Origin: Saccharothrix deserti
Lineage (GTDB): Bacteria; Actinomycetota; Actinomycetes; Mycobacteriales; Pseudonocardiaceae
NCBI RefSeq assembly: GCF_009769385.1
Contig: NZ_VKAB01000001.1
Coordinates: forward strand, 372,001-436,000
Direction: 5' to 3'
DNA length: 64,000 bases
In this document: positions 26,654-35,425 of the stretch, piece by piece
Position numbering within the stretch: position 1 is the first letter of the stretch
How the letters are laid out: every line of letters starts with the position of its first letter
Made by a program: the position numbers and the translations under genes
Notes under the pieces: generated by a model
Database searches by the model: none
What the model was told of the DNA's origin: nothing
What the model saw: only the letters and a program-made list of their open reading frames with translations

Positions 26654-26887
26654 GTGGTGCACGCATACATCCTCATCCAGACCGAGGTCGGGAAGGCAGC
26701 CGCCGTTGCGGCAGAGATCTCCGGCATCCCCGGGGTGGCCACCGCGGAAGACGTCACCGGTCCGTACGACGTCATCGTCCGGGCCGACGCCGAGACCGTC
26801 GACCAGTTGGGACAGCTCGTGGTCGCCCGCATCCAGAACGTGGAGGGCATCACGCGAACGCTGACCTGCCCGGTGGTCCACCTGTAG
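26654..26887 (+). CDS. Stand-alone Lrp/AsnC ligand-binding (RAM) domain protein
   Basis: 77 residues, GTG start, with only the alpha-beta RAM domain: VHAYILIQTEVGKAAAVAAE, GVATAEDVTGPYDVIVRADA and GQLVVARIQNVEGITRT. There is no DNA-binding helix-turn-helix, so it may bind an amino acid and assemble with full-length Lrp proteins or sense ligand alone. Divergent from thiL and 20 bp before the DUF3515 gene, as in mycobacteria. Confidence 0.9.
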   Translation: MVHAYILIQTEVGKAAAVAAEISGIPGVATAEDVTGPYDVIVRADAETVDQLGQLVVARIQNVEGITRTLTCPVVHL

Positions 26888-26907
26888 GTCCGTGTTGTCA
26901 TAACCGG

Positions 26908-27486
26908 GTGGCACAGGAACCGGAACCCGCCTCGCTGCTCCCCCGTCCGCTGCTCGCCGTGGCCCTCGGCCTGCCGGCGCTGCTCGCGGCGGGTGTGGCG
27001 GCCGTGGGCCTCTTCCTCGGCGCGGGGGGCAAGGACGACCCGGCCGATCCGACCGCCGACCGCTCCGGGCCCGTCGCGCTGGTGCCCGTGCCGGCGCCGA
27101 AGGCCGAATCGGACGAGTGCAAGGCGCTGCTGAGCGCTCTGCCGATGCAGCTGGTGTCGAACGGCGCCACGTTGTCGCGACGGGAGCTGGCGTCACCGGC
27201 GCCGGCCGGGGCGTTGGCGTGGGGTGACGCGCAGCACGACCCGGTCGTGCTGCGGTGCGGTCTGGACCGTCCCGGTGAGCTCAACCCGACCTCCAACCTG
27301 CGGTTGATCTCGGACGTGCAGTGGCTGGAGGTGTCCGACGGCGGGTCGGCCACCTGGTACGTGGTGGACCGGCCGGTGTACGTGGCGCTGACCGTGCCGG
27401 CGGACGCGGGCACGGGACCCCTGCAGGACATCTCGACCACGATCCGAGACACCCTCGCCAAGGGCCCCGTGAACACGAGGGGCTAG
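26908..27486 (+). CDS. DUF3515 membrane-anchored protein
   Basis: 192 residues from a GTG start. One N-terminal membrane segment ([24 protein letters not shown]), then an extracytoplasmic domain with [54 protein letters not shown]; matches DUF3515, an actinobacterial family found beside ddl. Function unknown. Its stop overlaps the ddl stop by 4 bp in convergent orientation. Confidence 0.85.
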   Translation: MAQEPEPASLLPRPLLAVALGLPALLAAGVAAVGLFLGAGGKDDPADPTADRSGPVALVPVPAPKAESDECKALLSALPMQLVSNGATLSRRELASPAPAGALAWGDAQHDPVVLRCGLDRPGELNPTSNLRLISDVQWLEVSDGGSATWYVVDRPVYVALTVPADAGTGPLQDISTTIRDTLAKGPVNTRG

Positions 27487-28550
27487 CGCAGGCCGGTGCC
27501 GCGGGCGATCGCGGTGTCGACCAGCGTGGCCAGCAGGGTCGGGTAGTCGATGCCGGTCTCGGCCCACATCCGCGGGTACATCGAGATCGGCGTGAAGCCC
27601 GGCATGGTGTTGACCTCGTTGACGACCAGCTCGTCGTAGTCGGTGACGAAGAAGTCGACCCGGGCCAGGCCCTGGCAGTCCAGCGCGCGGAACGCGGTGA
27701 CGGCCATCTCCCGCAGGTCGCGGCTGACGTGCTCCTCCAGCTTGGCCGGGATGTCGAACTCGCACACGTCGTCGAGGTACTTGGCGTCGAAGTCGTACCA
27801 GTCGACCTCGCCGCCGACGATGCGCAGCTCGGCGGGCAGCGACGCCTCGACCCGGCCGTCCGGGAACTCCAGCACACCGCACTCGACCTCGCGGCCGGAG
27901 ACGGCGGCCTCGATGATCACCTTCGGGTCGGTCTTGCGGGCCAGGGCGATCGCGCTGTCCAGGTGGGCCCAGTCCACGACCTTGGAGATGCCCACGGACG
28001 ACCCGGCGCGCGCGGGCTTGACGAAGACCGGCAGCCCCAGGCGTTCCCGATCGGTGTCGGACAGCGTGTCCTGGTCGCGGCGCAGCACCGCGAACTCGCC
28101 GACCGGCAGTCCCGCGCCCTTGAGCAGGCGCTTGGTGAACTCCTTGTCCATGGCGACCGCGCTGGCGAGCACACCCGGTCCCACGTACGGGATGTCGGCC
28201 AGTTCCAGCAGGCCCTGGATGGTGCCGTCCTCGCCCCAGGCGCCGTGCAGGACGGGGAACACCACGTCCACGTCGGCCAGCACGTCGTTCGGCGCGACCG
28301 GCACGAGTTCGGTGCCGGACACCGGGACCAGCGAGTTGACGGTCGGCAGCTGCCGGTCGCGCACCTCCAGCGCCTTGGTGTCGTCGGCGCCGATCACCCA
28401 GGCGCCCTTGTCGGTGATGCCCACCGGCACGACGTCGAACCGGTCCCGGTCCAGGTGCGGCAGGACACTGCCGGCGGACAGGCAGGAGACCATGTGCTCG
28501 CTGCTGCGCCCGCCGAACACCACGGCGACCTTGGTCTTGCGCTGTGTCAT
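27483..28550 (-). CDS. ddl: D-alanine--D-alanine ligase
   Basis: 355 residues from the ATG at 28548-28550 ([21 protein letters not shown]). ATP-grasp motifs: [81 protein letters not shown]. Makes the D-Ala-D-Ala dipeptide of peptidoglycan. The 338 bp upstream are a repeat array. Confidence 0.96.
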   Translation of the reverse strand: MTQRKTKVAVVFGGRSSEHMVSCLSAGSVLPHLDRDRFDVVPVGITDKGAWVIGADDTKALEVRDRQLPTVNSLVPVSGTELVPVAPNDVLADVDVVFPVLHGAWGEDGTIQGLLELADIPYVGPGVLASAVAMDKEFTKRLLKGAGLPVGEFAVLRRDQDTLSDTDRERLGLPVFVKPARAGSSVGISKVVDWAHLDSAIALARKTDPKVIIEAAVSGREVECGVLEFPDGRVEASLPAELRIVGGEVDWYDFDAKYLDDVCEFDIPAKLEEHVSRDLREMAVTAFRALDCQGLARVDFFVTDYDELVVNEVNTMPGFTPISMYPRMWAETGIDYPTLLATLVDTAIARGTGLR

Positions 28551-28604
28551 GGCTCGGACCCTACCCGGATGGCGTAACCGACCCACCGGCCTTCGCCCAC
28601 CCGA

Positions 28605-28880
28605 GCGTTGAATTCAGGCGTTCCGAACGCAGGACTCACCCAACGCGAACGTAGGACACACGCGAGAGTCGAACCCCCAGGACCCGAGAGTCGAACCTCC
28701 AGGAGCCCCGAGTTCAACACTCAGGTACCCCACCGGCCAACGCGAATGTTGAACTCAGGGCTCCTGAGCGTTCGACTCTCGCACCCTGAACGTAGGACTC
28801 TCGCGTGTGTCCTACGTTCAGAACGCGTGTGTCCTACGTTCGGGGGCGGTGTGTCCTACGGTCGCGGTGGGTGTGTTGAG
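28605..28880. repeat. 22-bp-period GAACGTAGGACACAC repeat array, locus A (both orientations)
   Basis: Degenerate units such as GCGAACGTAGGACACACGCG, CTGAACGTAGGACTCTCGCG and, after about 28799, inverted units such as CGCGTGTGTCCTACGTTC. At the switch point a perfect 13-bp inverted repeat CTGAACGTAGGAC (28786-28798) / GTCCTACGTTCAG (28809-28821) forms with a 10-nt loop. A second unit type, GAGAGTCGAACC, is interspersed. It fills the gap between the ddl start and the 3' end of the MocR gene. Confidence 0.82.
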
Positions 28881-28888
28881 CGTTTGGG

Positions 28889-30277
28889 TTAGCGGGTGGC
28901 GGCGGTGAGGATGCGGATCAGGTCGGGGAGGGCGGCGGTCAGCTGCTCGCGGGAGCAGGCGCTGTAGCCGATGGCGGCGCCGTGGACCTTCGGGCGGCCG
29001 GCGTGGTGGCGGCCCAGGCCGTCCAGGCGCAGGCCGCAGGCTTGTGCCTGGGCCAGCACATCGCGTTCCGCTTGGGGGGACGGCAGGGGCACGACGATGT
29101 GCGCGCCGGCGTCGTCCCCCAACACGGGAACGCCCGCGTCGGCGAAGGCGGCGGACAGCAGCGCACGGCGTTCGGAGAGTTCACGCCGGAGCTTGCGGAG
29201 GTGCCGGCCCAGGTCGCCGTTGCGGGCCAGTTCGACCAGGATCCGCTGCCCCGCCGCGGACGGGCTGGTGCCGGTCCGGTCGCGGTGGGCCAGGACTTCG
29301 GCGGCGATCGGTTCGGGTGCGACCATCCAGCCGGCGCCGAGGGTCGGCGTGAGGATCTTGCTCGTCGTACCGAGGTGCACCACGACGTCCGGCGCGAGCG
29401 CCGCCAGCAACGGCAACGGCGCGACGTCGTACCGCAGCTCGCCGTCGTAATCGTCCTCGACGACCAGCCACCCCTCCGCCCGCGCCCGCTCCACCAACGC
29501 CACCCGCCGCGCGGCTGACATGCGCCCGCCCAACGGGTACTGGTGCGCGGGCGAGCAGTACACGCCGCGCACACCCGGCGGCACGGCCTCCACCAGCAAC
29601 CCCTCGGCGTCGACGGGCGCCTGCACGACCCGCACCCCGGCGGACCGCAACGCCCACACCGCCCGCTGGTACCCCGGCTCCTCCACGGCCACCGCGTCAC
29701 CGGGCCGCAGCACGGCCGACCCCAGCTCCACCAGCGCCGCCGTCGTCCCACCGGTCGCCAGCACCAGCTCCTCCCGCAACCCGCCGCGCACGGCCAACCC
29801 CCGGTGCCGCAACAGGTGCTCCGCCACCACCGCCCGGTACTCCGGCAGCCCACCGCGAGCCGGCCGGAACATCGGCTGCACGTCCGCCGCCGCCCGCCAC
29901 GCCCGCCGCCAAGCCGCCCGGTCCAGCCCCTCGGCCCAGGGCGCGCCCGGCGCGAGGTCGACGACATCCGCGGGCAGCGGTGGCGCGGCGGCACGCCGGG
30001 GCCGCGACTTCAACGCGCCGGGCGGCGTCGTGGTCACGTAAGTCCCGGAACCGTGCCGTCCCGCGATCCAGCCCTCGGCGTGCAGCTGCTCGTACGCGGC
30101 CGCCGCCACGGTCCGGCTCACGCCGAGCCGTTCGGCCAGCGCCCGAGTCGAGGGCAGCCGGTCACCGCTGCGCAGCCGCCCGTCGGCCGCCGCCGCGCGC
30201 AGGGCGTCCGCGAGCTGCACGGCCAGCGGCTCGGCCGACGTGCGGTCCAACACCACCGCCAACGCCGTCTCCGACAA
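28889..30277 (-). CDS. MocR-type GntR regulator with aminotransferase domain
   Basis: 462 residues from a TTG with GAGGAGG 5 nt before it. The N-terminal winged helix (LRSGDRLPSTRALAERLGVSRTVAAAAYEQL) is joined to a PLP fold-type-I aminotransferase domain (LATGGTTAALVELG, YCSPAHQYPLGGRMS, PLP-Lys in HLGTTSKILTPTLGAGW). Such MocR/PdxR proteins sense PLP and often control vitamin B6 genes. The divergent neighbour is a PNPOx-like protein, and a TGGCA-N9-TGCCA repeat lies between them, so control of that gene is a reasonable inference. Confidence 0.9.
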   Translation of the reverse strand: MSETALAVVLDRTSAEPLAVQLADALRAAAADGRLRSGDRLPSTRALAERLGVSRTVAAAAYEQLHAEGWIAGRHGSGTYVTTTPPGALKSRPRRAAAPPLPADVVDLAPGAPWAEGLDRAAWRRAWRAAADVQPMFRPARGGLPEYRAVVAEHLLRHRGLAVRGGLREELVLATGGTTAALVELGSAVLRPGDAVAVEEPGYQRAVWALRSAGVRVVQAPVDAEGLLVEAVPPGVRGVYCSPAHQYPLGGRMSAARRVALVERARAEGWLVVEDDYDGELRYDVAPLPLLAALAPDVVVHLGTTSKILTPTLGAGWMVAPEPIAAEVLAHRDRTGTSPSAAGQRILVELARNGDLGRHLRKLRRELSERRALLSAAFADAGVPVLGDDAGAHIVVPLPSPQAERDVLAQAQACGLRLDGLGRHHAGRPKVHGAAIGYSACSREQLTAALPDLIRILTAATR

Positions 30278-30303
30278 AGTGGCCTCCTCAGAACGCCGAG
30301 AAT

Positions 30304-30322
30304 TGGCACTTGAAGAATGCCA
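30304..30322. promoter_or_regulatory. Candidate MocR operator
   Basis: TGGCA (30304-30308) and TGCCA (30318-30322) are separated by 9 bp in the 67-bp divergent region; a further AGTGGC occurs at about 30278. On the other strand the halves also read as near-direct repeats AGTGGCA and AGTGCCA, a layout typical of MocR targets. Confidence 0.5.
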
Positions 30323-30344
30323 CTCTACCCGAGAAAGTCACCCC

Positions 30345-30992
30345 ATGACGCTGTCACCGACAGACCGCAGCACCATCAAGCGCGGCCGCAAGCGCGCCGT
30401 GACCGAACGCGAGGCGCTGCACGCCGTCCTCGACGCCGCCCTGGTCTGCCACCTGGCCGTGGTCGTGGACGACGCGCCGCTGGTGCTGCCCACCGGTTAC
30501 GGACGCGACGGCAACACCCTCTACCTGCACGGATCGACCGGCGCGCGCAGCATCCGCCAGGCCGCGGCCGGTGTGCCCGTGTGCGTCGGCGTCACGATCG
30601 TGGACGGCGTCGTCTACGCCCGCTCGGTGTTCGACCACTCGATGAACTACCGCGCCGCCGTCATCCACGGCACGGCCGTCCCGGTCACCGGTGAGGACGC
30701 CAAGCGGCACGGCCTGCGGGTGATCACCGAGCACATCGCGCCCGGCTCGTGGGACTACGCCCGGCAGCCGACGCCGAAGGAACTCGCCGCGACCGCCGTG
30801 CTGTCGCTCGACCTCACCGAGGCGTCGGTGAAGATCCGCAGCGGCCCGCCCGGCGACGAGCCCGAGGACGTCGCCGCCAACGAGAAGTGGGCGGGCGTGC
30901 TGCCGCTGCGCGCGGTCTGGGGCGAGCCCGAGTCCGACCCGTCGCTGGTCGGCGCCTGGGACGTCCCGCCGCACGTCACCGCGCGGAGGTAG
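30345..30992 (+). CDS. Pyridoxamine 5'-phosphate oxidase-like flavin/F420-fold protein
   Basis: 215 residues from the ATG at 30345. The split-barrel FMN-binding fold is indicated by HLAVVVDDAPLVLPTGYGRDG, LYLHGSTGARSIRQAAAGVP, VCVGVTIVDGVVYARSVFDH, SMNYRAAVIHGTAVPV. It matches the NimA/PNPOx-like group often partnered with MocR genes. Actual PNP oxidase activity is uncertain. Its 3' end overlaps the convergent cysteine-dioxygenase-like gene by 17 bp. Confidence 0.8.
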   Translation: MTLSPTDRSTIKRGRKRAVTEREALHAVLDAALVCHLAVVVDDAPLVLPTGYGRDGNTLYLHGSTGARSIRQAAAGVPVCVGVTIVDGVVYARSVFDHSMNYRAAVIHGTAVPVTGEDAKRHGLRVITEHIAPGSWDYARQPTPKELAATAVLSLDLTEASVKIRSGPPGDEPEDVAANEKWAGVLPLRAVWGEPESDPSLVGAWDVPPHVTARR

Positions 30993-31443
30993 TCCCCGAC
31001 ACCGGGTCGAACCGGATCGGCCGCATGGTGCGCCCGCCGTCGCGGTAGACGTGGATCGTGACGGCGGGGTCGGTGCCGTCGTTGCGCACCTGGTGCACGT
31101 ACGAAGGGCCGAACACCCGCGACTGCCCCGCCACGAGGTGGTGCATCACCTGGGCCGGGCCCGGTGTGACGATCTCCGTCAACGAGCCGCTGACCACGGT
31201 GAACGCGCCGCTGGTCGCGCCGTGGTCGTGCAGGTCGGCGTGCTGGCCGGGCAACCAGCTCATCAGCCACACCTCCTGCTCCTCGGTCTTCTCCACCAGC
31301 GCGGCGAAGCGGGTGTCGGGGTCGTAGCGGAGCAGGTGGGCCCAGCGCTCCCGCCGTGCCGCCGTGTCGAGCGCGATCCGCACGGGGTGCAGCGCGGCGT
31401 GCGACTGGGGCAGGGCGATGGTGTTCTCCGGAACGGCGAACAT
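30976..31443 (-). CDS. Cysteine dioxygenase-like cupin
   Basis: 155 residues from the ATG at 31441-31443. Cupin metal motif HADLHDHGATSGAFTVVSGSL supplies two His, and GPSYVHQVRNDG the third, the three-His iron site of cysteine dioxygenases. These enzymes oxidise cysteine to cysteine sulfinate. A Cys-containing leader peptide is encoded 64 bp upstream, consistent with control by cysteine or sulfur supply. Confidence 0.82.
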   Translation of the reverse strand: MFAVPENTIALPQSHAALHPVRIALDTAARRERWAHLLRYDPDTRFAALVEKTEEQEVWLMSWLPGQHADLHDHGATSGAFTVVSGSLTEIVTPGPAQVMHHLVAGQSRVFGPSYVHQVRNDGTDPAVTIHVYRDGGRTMRPIRFDPVSGTTSAR

Positions 31444-31507
31444 GGTTCCTTCTCGGGGTGAGTGCGCGGGAGTAGCGAACCTCACGGGTTCGCGGGACGC
31501 GAGTCGA

Positions 31508-31588
31508 TCACCGAGAAAGACAGAGCGCGCTGGCGACCAGGCGGAGGTCGATGTGACCCCGCCCGTCGATCATGGCGCGGAAAGACAT
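31508..31588 (-). CDS. Sulfur-type leader peptide upstream of the cysteine dioxygenase-like gene
   Basis: 26 codons from the ATG at 31586-31588 (or 21 from the in-frame ATG at 31571-31573), ending in HIDLRLVASALCLSR. The pattern H-[IV]-D-L-x-x-V-A-S-A-[LI]-C is the recurrent signature of actinobacterial leader peptides before sulfur-assimilation genes. It lies 64 bp before the downstream start codon on the same strand. Neither ATG has a strong ribosome site, so the exact start is open. Confidence 0.65.
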   Translation of the reverse strand: MSFRAMIDGRGHIDLRLVASALCLSR

Positions 31589-31700
31589 GGTGAAGAGGGT
31601 GGCAGCACGCCCGTCACCGCGCAACCACGTCCCACACAGTGAACCCACAAGGGGGAACCCGATCTAGGGAAACCCGTCAGCGGGAACGTCAGGCGGACCG

Positions 31701-32804
31701 TCAGAGGGAACGGAGCACGTCCTCGACCAGGTCGGCGGTGTCCTCGCAGCCCGCGGACAGCCGGACCAGGCCCTCGGGCACCGGGTCGCCCCACTGCGCA
31801 CGCCGGTCCAGGCTGGTATGCAGGCCGCCGAAGCTGGTGCTCGCGAACACCAGCCGCGACCGCTCCAGGAACGCGGCCACCGCGTCCACGCCCGCCAGCT
31901 CGAACGTCAGCACCCCGCCGAACCGCCGCATCTGCCGTGACGCCACCTCGTGCGCCGGGTCCTCCGGTGCGCCCGGCCAGCGCAGACCGGTGACCGCCGG
32001 GTGCGCCTTCAGCACGTCGTACAGGGCCGCCGCGTTCGCCGCCTGCCTGCTCAGCCGCAGGTCCAGCGTGCCGAGGCCGCGGTGCGCCAGCCACGCCTCG
32101 AACGGGCCGGGTATCGCGCCGCCGGTCGTCCGCGCCGCGCGCACCCGCTCCGCCAGCGCCGCGTCCGAAGTGGACACGTGCCCGAGCAGCACGTCGCTGT
32201 GCCCGGCGACGGCCTTCGTGTCGCTGCTCAGCACCGCGTCCGCGCCCAGCAGCAGCGGCTGCTGCCCGAGCGGCGTCGCGGTCGTGTTGTCCACCGCCAC
32301 CAGCGCGCCCGCCGCGTGCGCGGCCTCGGCCAGCGCCGCGATGTCGCACACGTCCAACCCCGGGTTGGACGGCGACTCCAGCAGCACCAGCCGCACCCCG
32401 TCGAACGACGGGTACGGCCCGGCGGTCGGCACCTCGACCACCTTCACCGGCATCTCGGCGACCAGCGTGCGGGTCAGGTAGTAGCCGTCGCCCGGCACCA
32501 TCACGACGTCACCGGGCGCGAGCACCACGCGCAGGAACGTCGAGATGGCCGCCATGCCGGACGGGAACAGCACGGTCGTGCCGCCGTCCAACCCGCCGAG
32601 CGCCACCTCCAGCGCCCGCCACGTCGGGTTGTGCGCCCGGCCGTACGTGTCCTCGCCGCCCAGGTGGTAGGCCGACGCGAACACCGGTCCCGCCAGGAAC
32701 GGCTCCCCCGGCGCGGCCGGCGTCGAGTGCACGACGCGCGTGCCGTCGCCCCAGGTCCCGTCGCTCCAAGTCCCGTCGCCCCAGGTCCCGTCGCCCCAGG
32801 TCAC
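31701..32804 (-). CDS. PLP-dependent trans-sulfuration enzyme (cystathionine gamma-synthase/lyase family)
   Basis: 367 residues. Cys/Met-metabolism PLP fold: [43 protein letters not shown], the PLP Lys197 in [12 protein letters not shown], and the C-terminal [26 protein letters not shown]. The GTG start overlaps the gpsA TGA. The first 22 residues are four repeats of about five residues (TWGDG) that precede the normal family start, encoded by a 15-bp tandem repeat. Reaction direction (synthase or lyase) cannot be decided from sequence. Confidence 0.85.
   Translation of the reverse strand: MTWGDGTWGDGTWSDGTWGDGTRVVHSTPAAPGEPFLAGPVFASAYHLGGEDTYGRAHNPTWRALEVALGGLDGGTTVLFPSGMAAISTFLRVVLAPGDVVMVPGDGYYLTRTLVAEMPVKVVEVPTAGPYPSFDGVRLVLLESPSNPGLDVCDIAALAEAAHAAGALVAVDNTTATPLGQQPLLLGADAVLSSDTKAVAGHSDVLLGHVSTSDAALAERVRAARTTGGAIPGPFEAWLAHRGLGTLDLRLSRQAANAAALYDVLKAHPAVTGLRWPGAPEDPAHEVASRQMRRFGGVLTFELAGVDAVAAFLERSRLVFASTSFGGLHTSLDRRAQWGDPVPEGLVRLSAGCEDTADLVEDVLRSL
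32745..32804 (-). repeat. 15-bp tandem repeat at the gene start
   Basis: Four copies of a 15-bp unit (plus strand GTCGCCCCAGGTCCC, second copy GTCGCTCCAAGTCCC, last copy ending TCAC at the start codon) encode the [11 protein letters not shown]-terminal repeats. The unit number may vary between strains. Confidence 0.9.
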
Positions 32805-33805
32805 TGCCGTTCCGCCTTCGGCTCACGTCCGAGCAACGCGGCCGTCAGCACGCGCGGGTCCAGCCCTTCGTGGCACACCTGGTGCACGCCGTCGGTGATC
32901 GGCATGTCCACCCCGACCCGCACGGCCAACTCCCGGATGGACGAGCACGACTTCACCCCCTCGGCGACCTGCCCGTGCGCGGCTTCCTGCGCCTGCGCCA
33001 ACGAGTCGCCGCGCCCCAGCCGTTCCCCGAACGACCGGTTGCGCGACAGCGGCGACGCGCACGTGGCCACCAGGTCGCCCAGACCGGCCAACCCGGCGAA
33101 CGTCAACGGGTCCGCGCCCAGCGCCGCGCCCAGCCGGGCGGTCTCGGCGAGTCCGCGGGTGATGATCGAGGCCATCGTGTTGTCGCCGAACCCCATGCCC
33201 GCCGCCATGCCGCAGGCCAGCGCGATGACGTTCTTGCACGCGCCGCCCAGCTCGCAGCCCACCACGTCCACGTTGGTGTAAGGCCGGAAGTAGGAGTTGG
33301 AGCACGCGTGCTGGAGCTCGACCGCGCGGTCGTGGTCGGTGCAGGCGATGACCGTGGCGGTCGGCTGCTCGGCGGCGATCTCCTTGGCCAGGTTCGGCCC
33401 GGACACCACCGCGACCTGGTCCTCCGGCACGCCGGCGACCTCGCGGATCACCTCGCTCATCCGCTTCAACGTGCCCAGTTCCACACCCTTGGCCAGGCTC
33501 ACCAGCGTCGCGTCCGGCGGCAGCGACGACCGCCAGCCGCTCAGGTTCTGCCGCAACGTCTGGCTCGGCACCGCCAGCACCACGGCCTGCGCGCCGTCCA
33601 ACGCCTTCTCGGCGCCGGAGGTGGCGGCCAGGTTGCCGGGGAGGGTGATGCCCGGCAGGTAGTCGGTGTTGACCCGGCTCTTCGAGATGGCGTCGGCGAC
33701 CTCGGGGCGCCGCGCCCACAGCACCACGTCCGTGCCGGAGTCCGCGAGCACCTTGGCGAAGGCGGTGCCCCACGACCCGGCGCCCAGCACCGCGACCCGG
33801 TCCAC
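32801..33805 (-). CDS. gpsA: Glycerol-3-phosphate dehydrogenase [NAD(P)+]
   Basis: 334 residues, GTG start. NAD(P)-binding [39 protein letters not shown], the catalytic Lys region [22 protein letters not shown] and [11 protein letters not shown]. Reduces dihydroxyacetone phosphate to sn-glycerol 3-phosphate for phospholipid synthesis. One base separates it from plsC, which supplies the next kind of step. Confidence 0.96.
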   Translation of the reverse strand: MDRVAVLGAGSWGTAFAKVLADSGTDVVLWARRPEVADAISKSRVNTDYLPGITLPGNLAATSGAEKALDGAQAVVLAVPSQTLRQNLSGWRSSLPPDATLVSLAKGVELGTLKRMSEVIREVAGVPEDQVAVVSGPNLAKEIAAEQPTATVIACTDHDRAVELQHACSNSYFRPYTNVDVVGCELGGACKNVIALACGMAAGMGFGDNTMASIITRGLAETARLGAALGADPLTFAGLAGLGDLVATCASPLSRNRSFGERLGRGDSLAQAQEAAHGQVAEGVKSCSSIRELAVRVGVDMPITDGVHQVCHEGLDPRVLTAALLGREPKAERQ

Positions 33806-33806
33806 G

Positions 33807-34508
33807 TCAGGCCTTCTTGGTGTAGAAGCCGTCGGGCGCCTGCTCCTCGCGGATGTCCGCGAGCAGGCCCTTCACCTCGTTCATCAGCACGTCGGTCACC
33901 TCGCGCAGCAACGCGATGCTCTGCGGCTGGGCCCGGTAGGCGGACAGGTCGACCGGCGGGCCGACCTTCGTCACCACCGTCTTGCGCGGCAGCGGGCGGA
34001 ACTTCTTGCGGTAGTGGTCGTAGAGGTCCCGGGTACCCCAGCGGGCGGCGGGCAGCACGGGGACGTCGTGTTCCAGGGCGAGCCGGGCCACGCCGGTGCG
34101 CGAGGTCATCGGCCAGCCGTCCGGGTCTCGGGTGATCGTGCCCTCGGGGTAGATGATCACGATCAGGCCCTGCTCCAGCGCGTCGTGCGCGGCGCGGAGG
34201 CTCTGCTGCGCGTCGGCGGTGCCGCGGTAGACCGGGATCTGCCGGGCGCCCTTGATGACGGCGCCGAGGACCGGGACGTTCCACAGGCTGTGCTTGGCGA
34301 GGAAGTGCGGCACGCGGCCCTGCCTGTGCGTGAAGACGGCGTCGTACACCGGGTCCAGGTGGGACACGTGGTTCATCACGACGAGCGCCCCGCCCGTCTT
34401 GGGGATCCGCTCCCCGCCCTCGTCGCGCCGCCGCGCCATCAGCGCGGTGGCGGGGTAGAAGACCGCCGCGGCGAGTCCCACCCAGAAGCCGCCCTTCTCC
34501 TTGGCCAC
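33807..34508 (-). CDS. plsC: 1-acylglycerol-3-phosphate O-acyltransferase (PlsC family)
   Basis: 233 residues from a GTG with AAGGAG 5 nt before it. Acyltransferase motif [12 protein letters not shown] (HX4D), motif [15 protein letters not shown], motif [16 protein letters not shown] and motif [10 protein letters not shown]. An N-terminal hydrophobic stretch ([15 protein letters not shown]) may anchor it at the membrane. Forms phosphatidic acid from lysophosphatidate; immediately upstream of gpsA. Confidence 0.92.
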   Translation of the reverse strand: MAKEKGGFWVGLAAAVFYPATALMARRRDEGGERIPKTGGALVVMNHVSHLDPVYDAVFTHRQGRVPHFLAKHSLWNVPVLGAVIKGARQIPVYRGTADAQQSLRAAHDALEQGLIVIIYPEGTITRDPDGWPMTSRTGVARLALEHDVPVLPAARWGTRDLYDHYRKKFRPLPRKTVVTKVGPPVDLSAYRAQPQSIALLREVTDVLMNEVKGLLADIREEQAPDGFYTKKA

Positions 34509-34615
34509 GTGCACTCCTTCTCGTCGTGGACCTGGAGTCTTCCTCACGTCGGCAGGGCGGACAATCAGACCGGAGCCCCCGGCCAGGTCCAGCCGGCATC
34601 GGGGAGTATGGCGGG

Positions 34616-35224
34616 GTGGGAGCCGAAGTGGACCTGGTGGTGCCGGTCAAGACCCTGGACCGGGCCAAATCGCGGCTGGTGGGTGCCCGGCTGGACCGCC
34701 CGGCGCTGGCGCTGGCGTTCGCGTTGGACACGATCGCGGCAGCGCTGCCGGTGGTGCGCGGTGTGTTGGCGGTCACGTCCGACCCGGCGGTGGTGCTGGA
34801 ACTGCGGGCGTTGGGCGTCGAGTCGGTGGCCGGGCCGGAGGGGTTGAACGAGGCGCTGCGGTTCGGGTTCGGGGTGCTGCGGTCCCGTGACGCCGGGTCG
34901 GTGGTGGGCGCTTTGCAGGCGGACTTGCCGGCGTTGCGGACGGAGGAGTTGGGGGCGGCTTTGGAGGTGGCCGGTGAGCGGGCGTTCTGCCCGGACCGTC
35001 AGGGCACCGGTACGACGCTGTTGCTCTCTGCGGCCGGCGGCGACCTCGCTCCGGCTTTCGGTGTCGGCTCGGCGGCTGCCCATGCGGCGTCGGGGGCGAC
35101 GGCGCTCGTGGGGCCTTGGCCGTCGCTGCGGCACGACGTGGACACGGCGGAAGACTTGCGGCTCGCGGCGGACCTGGGCCTGGGTGCGCGCACGGCGACG
35201 GTCCTGACCCCGGTGGGCAGGTAG
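34616..35224 (+). CDS. fbiD: Phosphoenolpyruvate/2-phospho-L-lactate guanylyltransferase (F420 synthesis)
   Basis: 202 residues from a GTG preceded by GGGGAG. CofC/FbiD landmarks: LVVPVKTLDRAKSRL, GVLAVTSDPAVV, GVESVAGPEGLNEAL, GALQADLPALRTEEL, FCPDRQGTGTTLLL, WPSLRHDVDTAEDL. Transfers GMP from GTP to phosphoenolpyruvate (mycobacteria) or phospholactate, the first step towards coenzyme F420. Also called cofC. Lies between gpsA and ppk, as in M. tuberculosis (Rv2983). Confidence 0.93.
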   Translation: MGAEVDLVVPVKTLDRAKSRLVGARLDRPALALAFALDTIAAALPVVRGVLAVTSDPAVVLELRALGVESVAGPEGLNEALRFGFGVLRSRDAGSVVGALQADLPALRTEELGAALEVAGERAFCPDRQGTGTTLLLSAAGGDLAPAFGVGSAAAHAASGATALVGPWPSLRHDVDTAEDLRLAADLGLGARTATVLTPVGR

Positions 35225-35238
35225 TTCACAACCCGGCT

Positions 35239-35330
35239 GTCCACAACCCAGCCCGGACGGCCTGAAATTGTCAGACCCTTCCGGCAGGATAAAAGCAGGG
35301 GTCCCCTTGGCGGGGACGCCTGCGAAGCCA
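35239..35330 (+). repeat. Dispersed hairpin element, copy 2
   Basis: Starts TGTCCACAACCCAGCCCGG, then GAAATTGTCAGACCC, CCGGCAGGATAAAAG, then hairpin CAGGGGTCCCC (loop TTGGC) GGGGACGCCTG and GCGAAGCC. Lies between the convergent fbiD and LVIVD genes; the TGTCCACA-led 5' part is shared with copy 4. Confidence 0.8.
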
Positions 35331-35425
35331 CTGCTGCGGCACGGGCGGCAGGGTGGCAGGGGCTTCGCCGGGGTCCTCGGTTCAGCCCCAAGGCCCCCGG
35401 CGAGACATCAGCACCGACAGCCGGT

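Noticed and set aside
28740-28885. Spurious small proteins with CVLRSERVCPTF-like segments in the repeat arrays
   Set aside because: They are translations of the GAACGTAGGACACAC repeat units in various frames; there is no ribosome site and no conserved start.
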